From NCBI GenBank assembly GCA_963811365.1, contig CAWEQW010000010.1, forward strand, positions 176,007-240,006: a stretch of DNA of 64,000 bases, given 5' to 3'. Under the pieces are notes generated by a model, which saw nothing but the letters and a program-made list of their open reading frames with translations, ran no database searches and was not told the origin of the DNA. Every line of letters starts with the position of its first letter. Within the stretch, counting starts at the first letter, position 1. The stretch is from CAWEQW01 sp963811365 (GTDB lineage: Bacteria; Actinomycetota; Actinomycetes; Propionibacteriales; Nocardioidaceae). The position numbers and the translations under genes are program-made. Below are positions 43,721 to 54,774 of the stretch, one piece after another.

Positions 43721-44701
43721 ATGCCGACTCCCCCCTCCGAGGAGGTCGCCGCGCTGGTGGAGCGCGACGGCACCGTCGTCGGCTCCGCCCCCCGGAGCCG
43801 GGTACGACGCGAGAACCTGCTGCACGCCGCCACTGCCGTCCTGCTGCGCGACCCGGGAGGCCGGATCTACGTGCACCGCCGCTCGGGCGACAAGGACTGG
43901 GCGCCGGGGCTGCACGACGCGGCCGCCGGGGGCGTGATGCTCGCGGGCGAGGAGCCGGAGGCGTCCGCGCTGCGCGAGCTCGAGGAGGAGCTCGGGGTGG
44001 CCGGCGTCCCGCTCACCGCGCTCGGGGTGTCGGTGTACGAGGACGACGCGACCCGCTGCGTCGAGCACGCCTTCGAGGCGACCTGGGACGGCCCGGTGCG
44101 GCATCAGCCCTCGGAGGTGGTCTGGGGCGCCTGGATGACGCTGCCCGAGCTCGCCGAGCACCTGTCGGACACCCGTTGGCCGTTCGTCCCCGACACCCGC
44201 CTGCTGCTGCGGACCCTGGCCTCGAGCGGAGCGCACGACTACGGCCAGCTGCGCGCGGTGGCCGCGGCCCGCGCGCTGGGACTCCGGTACCGCGTGACCC
44301 GGCACGGGCCGGTGCGCTCGCTCGAGGAGGCGGCCGCAGCCCGGGGCGTCGCGCCCGCCGCGGTGGTCAAGACGCTCGTGGTGCGGGTCGCCGAGGACGA
44401 CTACCGGTTCGTGCTGGTCCCCGGGGACCGGGAGATCTCATGGCCGAGGCTGCGCGCGCTGCTCGAGGTCAACCGGATGTCGATGCCGGACGCCGGCACC
44501 GCGTTCGCGGTCACCGGCTACGTGCGCGGCACGATCACGCCGCTGGGCAGCACCACGGCATGGCCGGTGGTGGCGGACGCCGCGATGACCGGGTCCGTGT
44601 CGCTCGGCGGCGGCGCGCACGGTGTCGCCCTGACGGTCGAGGCGGCCCAGCTCGTGAGCGCTCTGCACGCGCAGGTCGCCGACGTCACCGACGTACGGTG
44701 A
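43721..44701 (+). CDS. Nudix hydrolase - YbaK/EbsC domain fusion
   Basis: A 326-residue two-domain protein. Residues 30-160 form a Nudix domain with the Nudix box G70..EL..RE..EE..G (GGVMLAGEEPEASALRELEEELGV), resembling IDI-type Nudix. Residues about 175-325 match the YbaK/ProX aminoacyl-tRNA deacylase fold (VVKTLVVRVAEDDYRFVLVPGDREISWPRLRALL, and YVRGTITPLGS). Either half is common alone; the fusion is not usual. A role in editing mischarged tRNA plus nucleotide sanitation is plausible. It is divergent from dop. Confidence 0.82.
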   Translation: MPTPPSEEVAALVERDGTVVGSAPRSRVRRENLLHAATAVLLRDPGGRIYVHRRSGDKDWAPGLHDAAAGGVMLAGEEPEASALRELEEELGVAGVPLTALGVSVYEDDATRCVEHAFEATWDGPVRHQPSEVVWGAWMTLPELAEHLSDTRWPFVPDTRLLLRTLASSGAHDYGQLRAVAAARALGLRYRVTRHGPVRSLEEAAAARGVAPAAVVKTLVVRVAEDDYRFVLVPGDREISWPRLRALLEVNRMSMPDAGTAFAVTGYVRGTITPLGSTTAWPVVADAAMTGSVSLGGGAHGVALTVEAAQLVSALHAQVADVTDVR

Positions 44702-44713
44702 GCACTCGGTCGG

Positions 44714-44830
44714 TCAGCGGAGCCGCTGGGTGCCCGGCTTGTGCGCCCGGCCCTCGATGCCCCGCGAGGCGAGCACCACGATGACCACGAACGCCACGAA
44801 CACCACCCCGAGGCCGACCCAGAAGAACAT
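44714..44830 (-). CDS. Small single-pass membrane protein (38 aa)
   Basis: A 38-residue ORF: MFFWVGLGVVFVAFVVIVVLASRG forms one hydrophobic helix, then a short basic tail. A TAGACT -10 box ends 6 bases before the ATG, the same leaderless arrangement as its neighbours, which argues that it is a real gene. No family is recognised. It may be a small membrane regulator. It ends 12 bases from the convergent Nudix-YbaK stop. Confidence 0.6.
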   Translation of the reverse strand: MFFWVGLGVVFVAFVVIVVLASRGIEGRAHKPGTQRLR

Positions 44831-44836
44831 GCGGCC

Positions 44837-44842
44837 AGTCTA
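44837..44842 (-). promoter_or_regulatory. -10 box (TAGACT) of small membrane protein, leaderless
   Basis: TAGACT on the minus strand ends 6 bases before the ATG at 44830. Confidence 0.4.
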
Positions 44843-44892
44843 GGTCAGCGGCGGAGACGCCCCGGTGGCGCCGCGGGTCCTGGGTTCCCACG

Positions 44893-44942
44893 ACGTACCT
44901 GCACTCCCCACGGGGTGTACGCCGTGGGGAGTGCAGGTACGT
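44893..44942. repeat. Perfect 21-bp inverted repeat with 8-base loop downstream of mpa
   Basis: Arms 44893-44913 and 44922-44942 are exactly complementary, separated by GGTGTACG. The arm begins ACGTACCTGC. It lies 44 bases past the mpa stop, before the small gene. It could act as a strong factor-independent terminator without a T-tract, or be a dispersed palindromic repeat element. Its long perfect stem is unlike other hairpins in the window. Confidence 0.8.
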
Positions 44943-44985
44943 CTGCATACCGTGGTGCACCGCCGGCGGGGGCGCGCGGACCGGG

Positions 44986-46752
44986 TCAGAGGTACTGGCC
45001 GGTGTTGGCCACGGTGTCGATCGAGCGACCGGGCTCGGTGCCCTGCTTGCCGGTGATGAGCGTCCGGATGAAGACGATCCGCTCGCCCTTCTTGCCGGAG
45101 ATCCGGGCCCAGTCGTCGGGGTTCGTGGTGTTCGGCAGGTCCTCGTTCTCCTTGAACTCGTCCACGCATGCCTGGAGCAGGTGGGTGACCCGCAGGCCCT
45201 TCTGGTCGAGGTCGAGGAGGTCCTTGATCGCCATCTTCTTCGCCCGGTCCACGATGTTCTGGATCATCGCGCCGGAGTTGAAGTCCTTGAAGTAGAGGAT
45301 CTCCTTGTCGCCGTTGGCGTAGGTGACCTCGAGGAACCGGTTCTCCTCGGTCTCGGTGTACATCCGCTCGACGGTGGCCTGGATCATCCCGGCCACGCAG
45401 CCCTCCCGGTCGCCGCCGAACTCCGCGAGGTCGTCGGCGTGCAGCGGGAGCTCGGCCACGAGGTACTTCGAGAAGATGTCGCGCGCGGACTCGGCGTCGG
45501 GCCGCTCGATCTTGATCTTCACGTCGAGCCGTCCGGGCCGCAGGATCGCCGGGTCGATCATGTCCTCACGGTTCGAGGCGCCGATCACGATGACGTTCTC
45601 GAGGCCCTCCACGCCGTCGATCTCGCTGAGCAGCTGCGGCACGATGGTGTTCTCGACGTCGGAGGAGACGCCGGAGCCGCGGGTGCGGAACAGGGAGTCC
45701 ATCTCGTCGAAGAAGACGATGACCGGGGTGCCCTGGTTGGCCTTCTCGCGGGCCCGCTGGAAGACCAGCCGGATGTGCCGCTCGGTCTCGCCGACGTACT
45801 TGTTGAGCAGCTCGGGGCCCTTGATGTTCAGGAAGTACGACTTGCCCGCGGCTCCCTCTCCCCCGGTCTTCGCGGCCACCTTCTTGGCCAGCGAGTTCGC
45901 CACCGCCTTCGCGATCAGCGTCTTGCCGCAGCCGGGCGGGCCGTAGAGCAGCACGCCCTTCGGCGGCTTCAGCTGGTGCTCGAGGAACAGGTCCGGGTGG
46001 AGGTACGGCAGCTCGACGGCGTCGCGGATCTGGTCGATCTGGCCCTTCAGCCCGCCGATGTTCGCGTAGTCGATGTCCGGGACCTCCTCGAGGACCAGCT
46101 CCTCGACCTCCGACTTCGGCACCCGCTCGTAGACGTAGCCCGAGCGCGAGTCGAGCAGCAGCGAGTCCCCCGCGCGCAGGGTCTGGCCGCGCAGCGGCTC
46201 GGCGACCCGGACCACGCGCTCCTCGTCGGCGTTGGCGATCACCAGCACCCGGTCGCCGTCGGCGAGGAACTCCTTGAGCATCACGACCTCGCCGACCTGC
46301 TCGAAGTCGAGCGCGGCCACCACGTTCAGCGCCTCGTTGAGCATGACCTCCTGGCCGCGCTGGAGGGTGTCGAGGTCGACCGACGGGCTGACGTTGACCC
46401 GGAGCTTGCGCCCGCCGGTGAACACGTCGATGGAGTCGTCCTCGTTGCGGGCCAGGAAGGTGCCGAAGCCGGCCGGCGGCTGCGCGAGCCGGTCGACCTC
46501 CTCCTTGAGCGTCAGGATCTGGTCGCGGGCCTCGCGCAGGGTCTGCGCGAGCCGCTCGTTCTGGGCGGTGACGGCGGCCAGCGAGCGCTGGGTCTCGGCG
46601 AGCCGCTGGTCCACGGCGCGGGAGTGTCCCGGGGTCTCGGCGAGCCGGCGGCGCAGGTCCTCCACCTCGTCCTCGAGGAACCGGAGCTGGCTCTGCAGCT
46701 CTTCTGGCGTGCGCGCTCCGGACCGGCCGGATCCACTATCTGTTGCTGGCAC
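44986..46752 (-). CDS. mpa: Proteasomal ATPase Mpa/ARC
   Basis: A 588-residue AAA+ ring ATPase that unfolds pupylated proteins and feeds them into the 20S core. An N-terminal coiled coil (about 15-75, LRFLEDEVEDLRRRLAE) binds Pup. Two OB-like domains follow. The AAA+ module has Walker A GPPGCGKTLIAKA, Walker B VIVFFDEMDSLF and an arginine-finger region. It ends in QYL, the C-terminal motif that docks on the alpha ring. GGAGGTGA lies 6 bases before the GTG start, so this gene has a leader, unlike its neighbours. Confidence 0.95.
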   Translation of the reverse strand: MPATDSGSGRSGARTPEELQSQLRFLEDEVEDLRRRLAETPGHSRAVDQRLAETQRSLAAVTAQNERLAQTLREARDQILTLKEEVDRLAQPPAGFGTFLARNEDDSIDVFTGGRKLRVNVSPSVDLDTLQRGQEVMLNEALNVVAALDFEQVGEVVMLKEFLADGDRVLVIANADEERVVRVAEPLRGQTLRAGDSLLLDSRSGYVYERVPKSEVEELVLEEVPDIDYANIGGLKGQIDQIRDAVELPYLHPDLFLEHQLKPPKGVLLYGPPGCGKTLIAKAVANSLAKKVAAKTGGEGAAGKSYFLNIKGPELLNKYVGETERHIRLVFQRAREKANQGTPVIVFFDEMDSLFRTRGSGVSSDVENTIVPQLLSEIDGVEGLENVIVIGASNREDMIDPAILRPGRLDVKIKIERPDAESARDIFSKYLVAELPLHADDLAEFGGDREGCVAGMIQATVERMYTETEENRFLEVTYANGDKEILYFKDFNSGAMIQNIVDRAKKMAIKDLLDLDQKGLRVTHLLQACVDEFKENEDLPNTTNPDDWARISGKKGERIVFIRTLITGKQGTEPGRSIDTVANTGQYL

Positions 46753-46905
46753 GACAAGTCACCTCCGCAAATCGTGCTCCGAGGACCGACCCTACTCGGC
46801 GAGGCGAGAAACTGAAGGCCAGATCCTTGATGTGTCGGTTACCAAAACATCACGTTCCAGAACCCCTCGGGCCAACCACTGGTCCAGGTGGCGCAGGGCC
46901 GTCGC
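46753..46905 (-). promoter_or_regulatory. Upstream region of mpa with candidate promoter
   Basis: A 153-base gap between trmI and mpa. TAGGGT (46789-46794, minus strand) would place the transcription start about 30 bases upstream of the mpa GTG, leaving a leader with GGAGGTGA. The segment 46825-46860 is AT-richer. No convincing -35 was found. Confidence 0.4.
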
Positions 46906-47871
46906 TCAGTCCCGGAAGGACTCCTCGGCACGTGCCTCGGGGAGGTCGGCCGGACGCGGCCCGACGTAGTCGACGCCGTAGGCGCCGGGCGCCGGACGGC
47001 GCTTCTTCGCGGGTGCGGTCTGCCCCGGGGCCATCCGGCGCGCGGTCACCAGGAAGCCGGTGTGCCCGATCATCTTGTGGCCGGGGCGGACCGCGAGCCC
47101 CTCGACGTGCCAGTCCCGGACGAACGTCTCCCAGGGCTGTGGCTCGGTGAACCCGCCGTGCGCGCGAAGCGTCTCGACGGTGCGGCTCAGCTGGGTGGTG
47201 GTCGCGACGTACGCACAGACGATGCCGCCGGCGGTGAGCGCCTCGGCGACCCGGCCGACGCACTCCCAGGGCGCGAGCATGTCCAGGACCACCCTGTCGA
47301 CCTCGGTGTCGTCGAGCGCCTCGGCGAGGTCGCCGACGGTCAGCCGCCACGCCGGGTGCCGTCCGTCGAAGAGCTGGTCCACGTTGCGAGCCGCGATGTC
47401 GGCGAAGTCCTGGCGACGCTCGTAGGACGAGACGAGGCCGAGCGGGCCGACGGCGCGCAGCAGCGAGCAGGTGAGCGCCCCGGACCCGACTCCGGCCTCG
47501 ACCACCCGGGCGCCCGGGAAGACGTCGGCCATCGCCACGATCTGGGCGGCGTCCTTCGGGTACACGACGGCCGCGCCACGCGGCATGGAGACCACGAACT
47601 CGCTCAGCAGCGGACGGAAGACCAGGTACTCCCCGCCCGCGCTCGACGCAACGGCGAAGCCCTCCGGCCGGCCGATCAGGTCGTCGTGGTCGATCGAGCC
47701 GCGGTTGGTGAAGAACTGCCTGCCGGGCTCCAGGCAGATGTTGTGCCGGCGGCCCTTCGTGTCGGTGAGCCGCACCCACTCGCCCGCACGCAGCGGCCCC
47801 CGGTGCACCCCGGACCAGGCGTCGGGGGCGCACGTCGGGGGCCACGTCGGTGGCAACGTCGGTGGCCACAT
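46906..47871 (-). CDS. trmI: tRNA (adenine-58-N1)-methyltransferase TrmI
   Basis: A 321-residue SAM-dependent methyltransferase that makes m1A58 in the tRNA T-loop. RRHNICLEPGRQFFTNRGSIDHDDLIG is the N-terminal signature, VVEAGVGSGALTCSLLRAVG the SAM motif I, and DMLAPWE the catalytic-site motif. Rv2118c-like sequences are about 280 residues, so the first 25-40 residues are extra. They read as WPPTLPPTWPPT in this frame and as DVATDVATDVAPDV in the -1 frame. A TACACT box 7 bases before ATG 47911, in that other frame, suggests the true start lies there and a single base is inserted near 47830. Confidence 0.88.
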   Translation of the reverse strand: MWPPTLPPTWPPTCAPDAWSGVHRGPLRAGEWVRLTDTKGRRHNICLEPGRQFFTNRGSIDHDDLIGRPEGFAVASSAGGEYLVFRPLLSEFVVSMPRGAAVVYPKDAAQIVAMADVFPGARVVEAGVGSGALTCSLLRAVGPLGLVSSYERRQDFADIAARNVDQLFDGRHPAWRLTVGDLAEALDDTEVDRVVLDMLAPWECVGRVAEALTAGGIVCAYVATTTQLSRTVETLRAHGGFTEPQPWETFVRDWHVEGLAVRPGHKMIGHTGFLVTARRMAPGQTAPAKKRRPAPGAYGVDYVGPRPADLPEARAEESFRD

Positions 47872-47875
47872 CCCG
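47836..47875 (-). repeat. 12-base repeats at the 5' end of trmI
   Basis: Three imperfect copies of GTTGCCACCGAC or GTGGCCCCCGAC, read on the minus strand, lie at the start of the gene. Slippage or miscalling here could create the frame change noted for trmI. Confidence 0.6.
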
Positions 47876-47918
47876 GGCAGGGTCGACGGGGGACGGGCTC
47901 TCGGGGGGCATGCCGGGC

Positions 47919-47924
47919 AGTGTA
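47919..47924 (-). promoter_or_regulatory. -10 box (TACACT) before ATG 47911
   Basis: TACACT on the minus strand ends 7 bases before an ATG at 47911. That ATG opens a frame with the DVATDVATD repeats and would join trmI by one frame shift. Confidence 0.4.
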
Positions 47925-47959
47925 GGGCGCCGGCGGCGGACCTGCGCTGCGGGCAGGGC

Positions 47960-49120
47960 TCAGGTGGTCGCCGCGAAGGCCCGGTCGACGTCCTCGGTGA
48001 CCAGCACCCCGAAGATGCTGCCGTCGGCCTCCACGAGGAGGTACTCGGTGGCCGGGGTGGCCTGCATGGCCCGGATCAGCGGCTCACCCGCGAGGTCGGC
48101 GGGGAAGGTCAGGCCCGACTCGAGGCTCCGGGACACCGCGCTCACCGGCATCCACGGCTGCCGCTCCGCCGGCGTGGCGAGCACCGCGGCCTCGTTGACG
48201 ATGCCCTCGGCCCGACCGGTCGCGCCGAGCACGACGATGCTGCCGGCCTGCTCCCCACGGGCCGTCCGGACCGCCTCCGCGAGGGGCAGGTCGTGGGGCA
48301 CGGTGACCGTGCGCCGCGCCAGCGTCCGGGCCTTGAGCGCCGGCAGCCGGCTGCGGACCTTCGCCGACACGATCGCCCCGGACGCGCCGCTCCACAGGAA
48401 CGCGGCGATGGCGAAGGCGAACACGTAGTCGGTGAGCCCCGGCGGAGAGCCGGTGATCATCGTGGCGTACAGCGGGTAGCCGAGCACGACGACGGCGGTC
48501 ACCCGGCCGCCCCACCCGGCGACCATCGTTCCCCGGTGCGGGTTGCCGGTGACCTTCCAGACCGCCGCCCGCAGCACCCTGCCCCCGTCGAGGGGCAGTC
48601 CCGGGACCAGGTTGAGCACTCCGACGAGCAGGTTGGCGCCGGCCAGCATCCGCACGGCCAGGTCGATCAGGGTGCCGTCGGGGGCGAGCACGACCAGCGG
48701 GAACGCCACCGCGGCGACGCCCAGCGAGGTCAGCGGGCCGACGACCGAGACGCCGAACTCGCGACCGGGTGTGTCCGGCTCGCCCTCGATCTCGGTGACC
48801 CCGCCCAGGAAGTGCAAGGTGATCGACCGCACCGGCAGCCCGTAGCGCTTGGCCATCAGGGCGTGCGAGGCCTCGTGCAGCAGCACCGAGAGGTAGAGCA
48901 GCACAGCGAAGGCCAGCCCGGCGAGGTAGGTTCCGATGCCGAGGCCGGGGGCCACCGACTCCACCGCCGGGGCGAGCATCACGGAGATCAGCACCGCCAC
49001 GACCAGCCACGACGAGCGGATCAGCACGTCGATGCCACCGATCTGGCCGATCCGGAACGTGCCCGGCTGGCGGGGCTGCGCCGGCGCGGGGGCGCGCGGA
49101 CCGTCGGTCGGTTGTTCCAC
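47960..49120 (-). CDS. Site-2 protease family zinc metalloprotease with CBS domains
   Basis: A 386-residue M50 protease. The HExxH zinc motif is HEASH at residues 82-86 and the third ligand is in LPLDGGRVLR near 180. Six or so membrane segments surround them. Residues about 260-386 hold a CBS domain pair (VPHDLPLAEAVRTARGEQAGSIVVLG), which may bind adenosine nucleotides. Such proteases cut membrane-anchored regulators or signal peptides within the membrane. GTG 49120 is supported by a TAGCGT box 6 bases upstream. Confidence 0.9.
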   Translation of the reverse strand: MEQPTDGPRAPAPAQPRQPGTFRIGQIGGIDVLIRSSWLVVAVLISVMLAPAVESVAPGLGIGTYLAGLAFAVLLYLSVLLHEASHALMAKRYGLPVRSITLHFLGGVTEIEGEPDTPGREFGVSVVGPLTSLGVAAVAFPLVVLAPDGTLIDLAVRMLAGANLLVGVLNLVPGLPLDGGRVLRAAVWKVTGNPHRGTMVAGWGGRVTAVVVLGYPLYATMITGSPPGLTDYVFAFAIAAFLWSGASGAIVSAKVRSRLPALKARTLARRTVTVPHDLPLAEAVRTARGEQAGSIVVLGATGRAEGIVNEAAVLATPAERQPWMPVSAVSRSLESGLTFPADLAGEPLIRAMQATPATEYLLVEADGSIFGVLVTEDVDRAFAATT

Positions 49121-49126
49121 GACTCC

Positions 49127-49132
49127 ACGCTA
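49127..49132 (-). promoter_or_regulatory. -10 box (TAGCGT) of site-2 protease gene, leaderless
   Basis: TAGCGT on the minus strand ends 6 bases before the GTG at 49120. It faces the nuclease promoter at 49170-49175 across a 37-base gap. Confidence 0.45.
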
Positions 49133-49169
49133 TCGCGGCGTCCGCACGGAAACTGTCGGTGCGCTCACC

Positions 49170-49175
49170 TAGTGT
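49170..49175 (+). promoter_or_regulatory. -10 box (TAGTGT) of RecB-like nuclease gene, leaderless
   Basis: TAGTGT ends 7 bases before ATG 49183 and sets this as the start rather than an upstream in-frame codon at 49159. Confidence 0.45.
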
Positions 49176-49182
49176 TCTGGGC

Positions 49183-50049
49183 ATGGGCAACGAGGTGGCC
49201 GAACGCACGCCGGTCGACGGGGTCGACGTGGTCGGCTCGCTGTCGCCGAGCCGGGCCGGGGACTTCATGTCCTGCCCGCTGCTCTACCGGTTCCGCACGG
49301 TCGACAGGCTGCCCGAGCCGTTCTCGCCCGCGGCGGTCCGCGGCACGGTCGTCCACAAGGTGCTCGAGAACCTCTTCGACCTGCCCGCGGCCCACCGGAC
49401 GCCGGACCGGGCGGCCGACCTGCTGCAGCCGGCCTGGGAGGAGCTCCTCGAGGCCGAGCCGGAGATCGCCGAGATGTTCGGACCCGAGGGTCCGGAGATC
49501 GGCGGGTGGCTGGCGTCCTGCCGGACCGCCCTGCTCGCGTACTTCTCCCTGGAGGACCCGACCCGGCTCGAGCCGGCCGAGCGGGAGCTGTACGTCGAGA
49601 CGGTGCTCGGCTCCCGGCTGCTGCTGCGCGGGTTCATCGACCGGCTCGACGTCGCACCCACCGGCGAGATCCGGGTGGTGGACTACAAGACCGGGAAGGC
49701 GCCCGGCGAGGCGTTCGAGGCCAAGGCGCTGTTCCAGATGAAGTTCTACGCGCTCGTCGTGTGGCGGACCCGCGGCGTGGTTCCCGCGATGCTCCAGCTC
49801 GTCTACCTCGGAAGCGGCGAGCTGCTGCGCTATGTGCCCGACGAGCGCGACCTGCGTGCGACGGAGCGCAAGGTCGAGGCACTGTGGCAGGCGATCCACC
49901 GGGCCCATGAGACCGGTGACTGGCGCCCGCGCCGTGGTCCGTTGTGCGGCTGGTGCGCCCACCAGGCGCTCTGCCCCGAGTTCGGCGGCACTCCCCCGCC
50001 GCTGCCGACGGCCGAGCCCCGGACGCAGGATCTCCTCGGGACCCCGTGA
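49183..50049 (+). CDS. RecB-family / Cas4-like Fe-S nuclease
   Basis: A 288-residue PD-(D/E)XK nuclease of the Cas4/AddB C-terminal type. VRGTVVHKVLENLFDLP carries the N-terminal His, and the core is a GEIRVVDYKTGKAPG strand with D-x-Y-K. Cys31 near the N-terminus plus three cysteines in CGWCAHQALCPEF near the C-terminus can hold a 4Fe-4S cluster. No helicase is fused and no cas genes are near, so it is a stand-alone exonuclease of unknown substrate. It faces the site-2 protease gene across a 62-base gap. Confidence 0.87.
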   Translation: MGNEVAERTPVDGVDVVGSLSPSRAGDFMSCPLLYRFRTVDRLPEPFSPAAVRGTVVHKVLENLFDLPAAHRTPDRAADLLQPAWEELLEAEPEIAEMFGPEGPEIGGWLASCRTALLAYFSLEDPTRLEPAERELYVETVLGSRLLLRGFIDRLDVAPTGEIRVVDYKTGKAPGEAFEAKALFQMKFYALVVWRTRGVVPAMLQLVYLGSGELLRYVPDERDLRATERKVEALWQAIHRAHETGDWRPRRGPLCGWCAHQALCPEFGGTPPPLPTAEPRTQDLLGTP

Positions 50050-50095
50050 CCGGCCCGGACCGCGACCGGCCCGGACCGCGACCGGCCCGGACCGG
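50048..50095 (+). repeat. Three 16-base tandem repeats at a convergent gene junction
   Basis: The unit GACCGGCCCGGACCGC is repeated three times with one final mismatch. Each copy holds a near-palindrome, so it could fold into hairpins between the nuclease and phosphatase 3' ends and help termination. Confidence 0.75.
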
Positions 50096-50103
50096 CTCCG
50101 GGG

Positions 50104-50808
50104 TCAGCGGGCGGCGACCAGGCCGTGCGGGACGGGGAGGTCGTCGACGCCGACCCCGTCCAGCGTGTCGAGGAAGACCCGCCGCTCCCCCGGCAGGACC
50201 GGCACGTGGTTCGGCACCACCAGCACGGTGCAGCCTGCCGCCTCGGCGGAGCGGGCGCCGGTGTTGGAGTCCTCGATGGCCAGCGTCCGCGCGGGCTCGA
50301 CACCCAGGACCGCCGTCGCCGTCGCGTACGGCTCGGGGTGCGGCTTGCCCTGGGTGACCGCGTCGCCGGTGACCACCACCTCGAAGGCGTGCTCCCCCAG
50401 CGCGGCCAGCACGGGCCGGACGAAGCGGCGGTAGGACATCGTCACGAGCGCACACCGCACGCCCGCGTCGAGCAGCGACGTCAACAGCTCCCGGGCGCCC
50501 GGCCGCCACGGCACTCGCTCCTCGATCCGGGTCACCACCCGGTCGAGCAGCTCCTCGACGATCTGGTCCGGCTCCAGCGGGATGCCGCTGTGCTCGCGGA
50601 TGTACCGCCCGGAGTCGAGCAGGTCGGAGCCGACGACCGCCAGCGCGTGCTCCTGGCTCCAGGTCCCGCCGTACAGCTCGACGACCTCGAACTCGGCGGC
50701 GATCCAGTACGGCTCGGTGTCGACGAGGGTGCCGTCGAGGTCCCACAGCACGGCGTCGGGGCGTCCGTCGGGTTCTGCGCGCACGTGTCGGTCTGCCTGT
50801 CGTCGCAT
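50104..50808 (-). CDS. HAD-family hydrolase (phosphoglycolate-phosphatase-like)
   Basis: A 234-residue HAD phosphatase. Motif I LWDLDGTLVDTE has the nucleophile Asp and the D+2 Asp. Motif II is the Ser/Thr in ALVTMSYRR, motif III the Lys in TQGKPHPEPY, and motif IV IEDSNTGARSA. The cap is helical (subclass I). It lies just downstream of metH, separated by 21 bases, so it may be co-transcribed. Substrate is not evident. Confidence 0.87.
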   Translation of the reverse strand: MRRQADRHVRAEPDGRPDAVLWDLDGTLVDTEPYWIAAEFEVVELYGGTWSQEHALAVVGSDLLDSGRYIREHSGIPLEPDQIVEELLDRVVTRIEERVPWRPGARELLTSLLDAGVRCALVTMSYRRFVRPVLAALGEHAFEVVVTGDAVTQGKPHPEPYATATAVLGVEPARTLAIEDSNTGARSAEAAGCTVLVVPNHVPVLPGERRVFLDTLDGVGVDDLPVPHGLVAAR

Positions 50809-50829
50809 CGGGGACGTCTGTGGGGTAGC

Positions 50830-54570
<3,741 letters not shown>

Positions 54571-54774
54571 CGTTCCTGGAGTGCGGGCGGAAGCTGCGCG
54601 GGCTGGCCGCGGGCGGTCGGGACCCCTTCACCCTAGGGAGACCCCGGCCGGCGGGAACGCGGGGTTCCGGATACCGACACAGCCGTCTCACATTGTGTCA
54701 CGGCGTTCGCGGCGACGCGCGCCGGCCCGTCCCGCCTCGGCACCGCGGCCCGCTGTGCGGTCTAGGGTGGGCGG
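54571..54774. promoter_or_regulatory. Divergent upstream region of metH and PAC2 genes
   Basis: A 204-base gap, the longest without a gene. The metH side has CCCTAGGG with TAGGGT (54630-54635, minus strand) as a possible -10 and GGAACgcgggGTTCC at 54654-54668 as a hairpin. CACAtTGTG at 54690-54698 is a small palindrome that could be an operator. The PAC2 side has TAGGGT (54763-54768). Confidence 0.35.
54763..54768 (+). promoter_or_regulatory. -10 box (TAGGGT) of PAC2 gene, leaderless
   Basis: TAGGGT ends 6 bases before the GTG at 54775. Confidence 0.45.

Noticed and set aside
44893..44942. Insertion sequence end
   Set aside because: The inverted repeat is a single hairpin with an 8-base loop, and no transposase or target duplication is near.
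49183..50049. Cas4 gene of a CRISPR system
   Set aside because: No repeats or other cas genes occur in the window, and stand-alone RecB-like nucleases of this type are common in actinobacteria.
54571..54774. Cobalamin riboswitch upstream of metH
   Set aside because: No B12-box-like conserved core was recognised by eye in either orientation.
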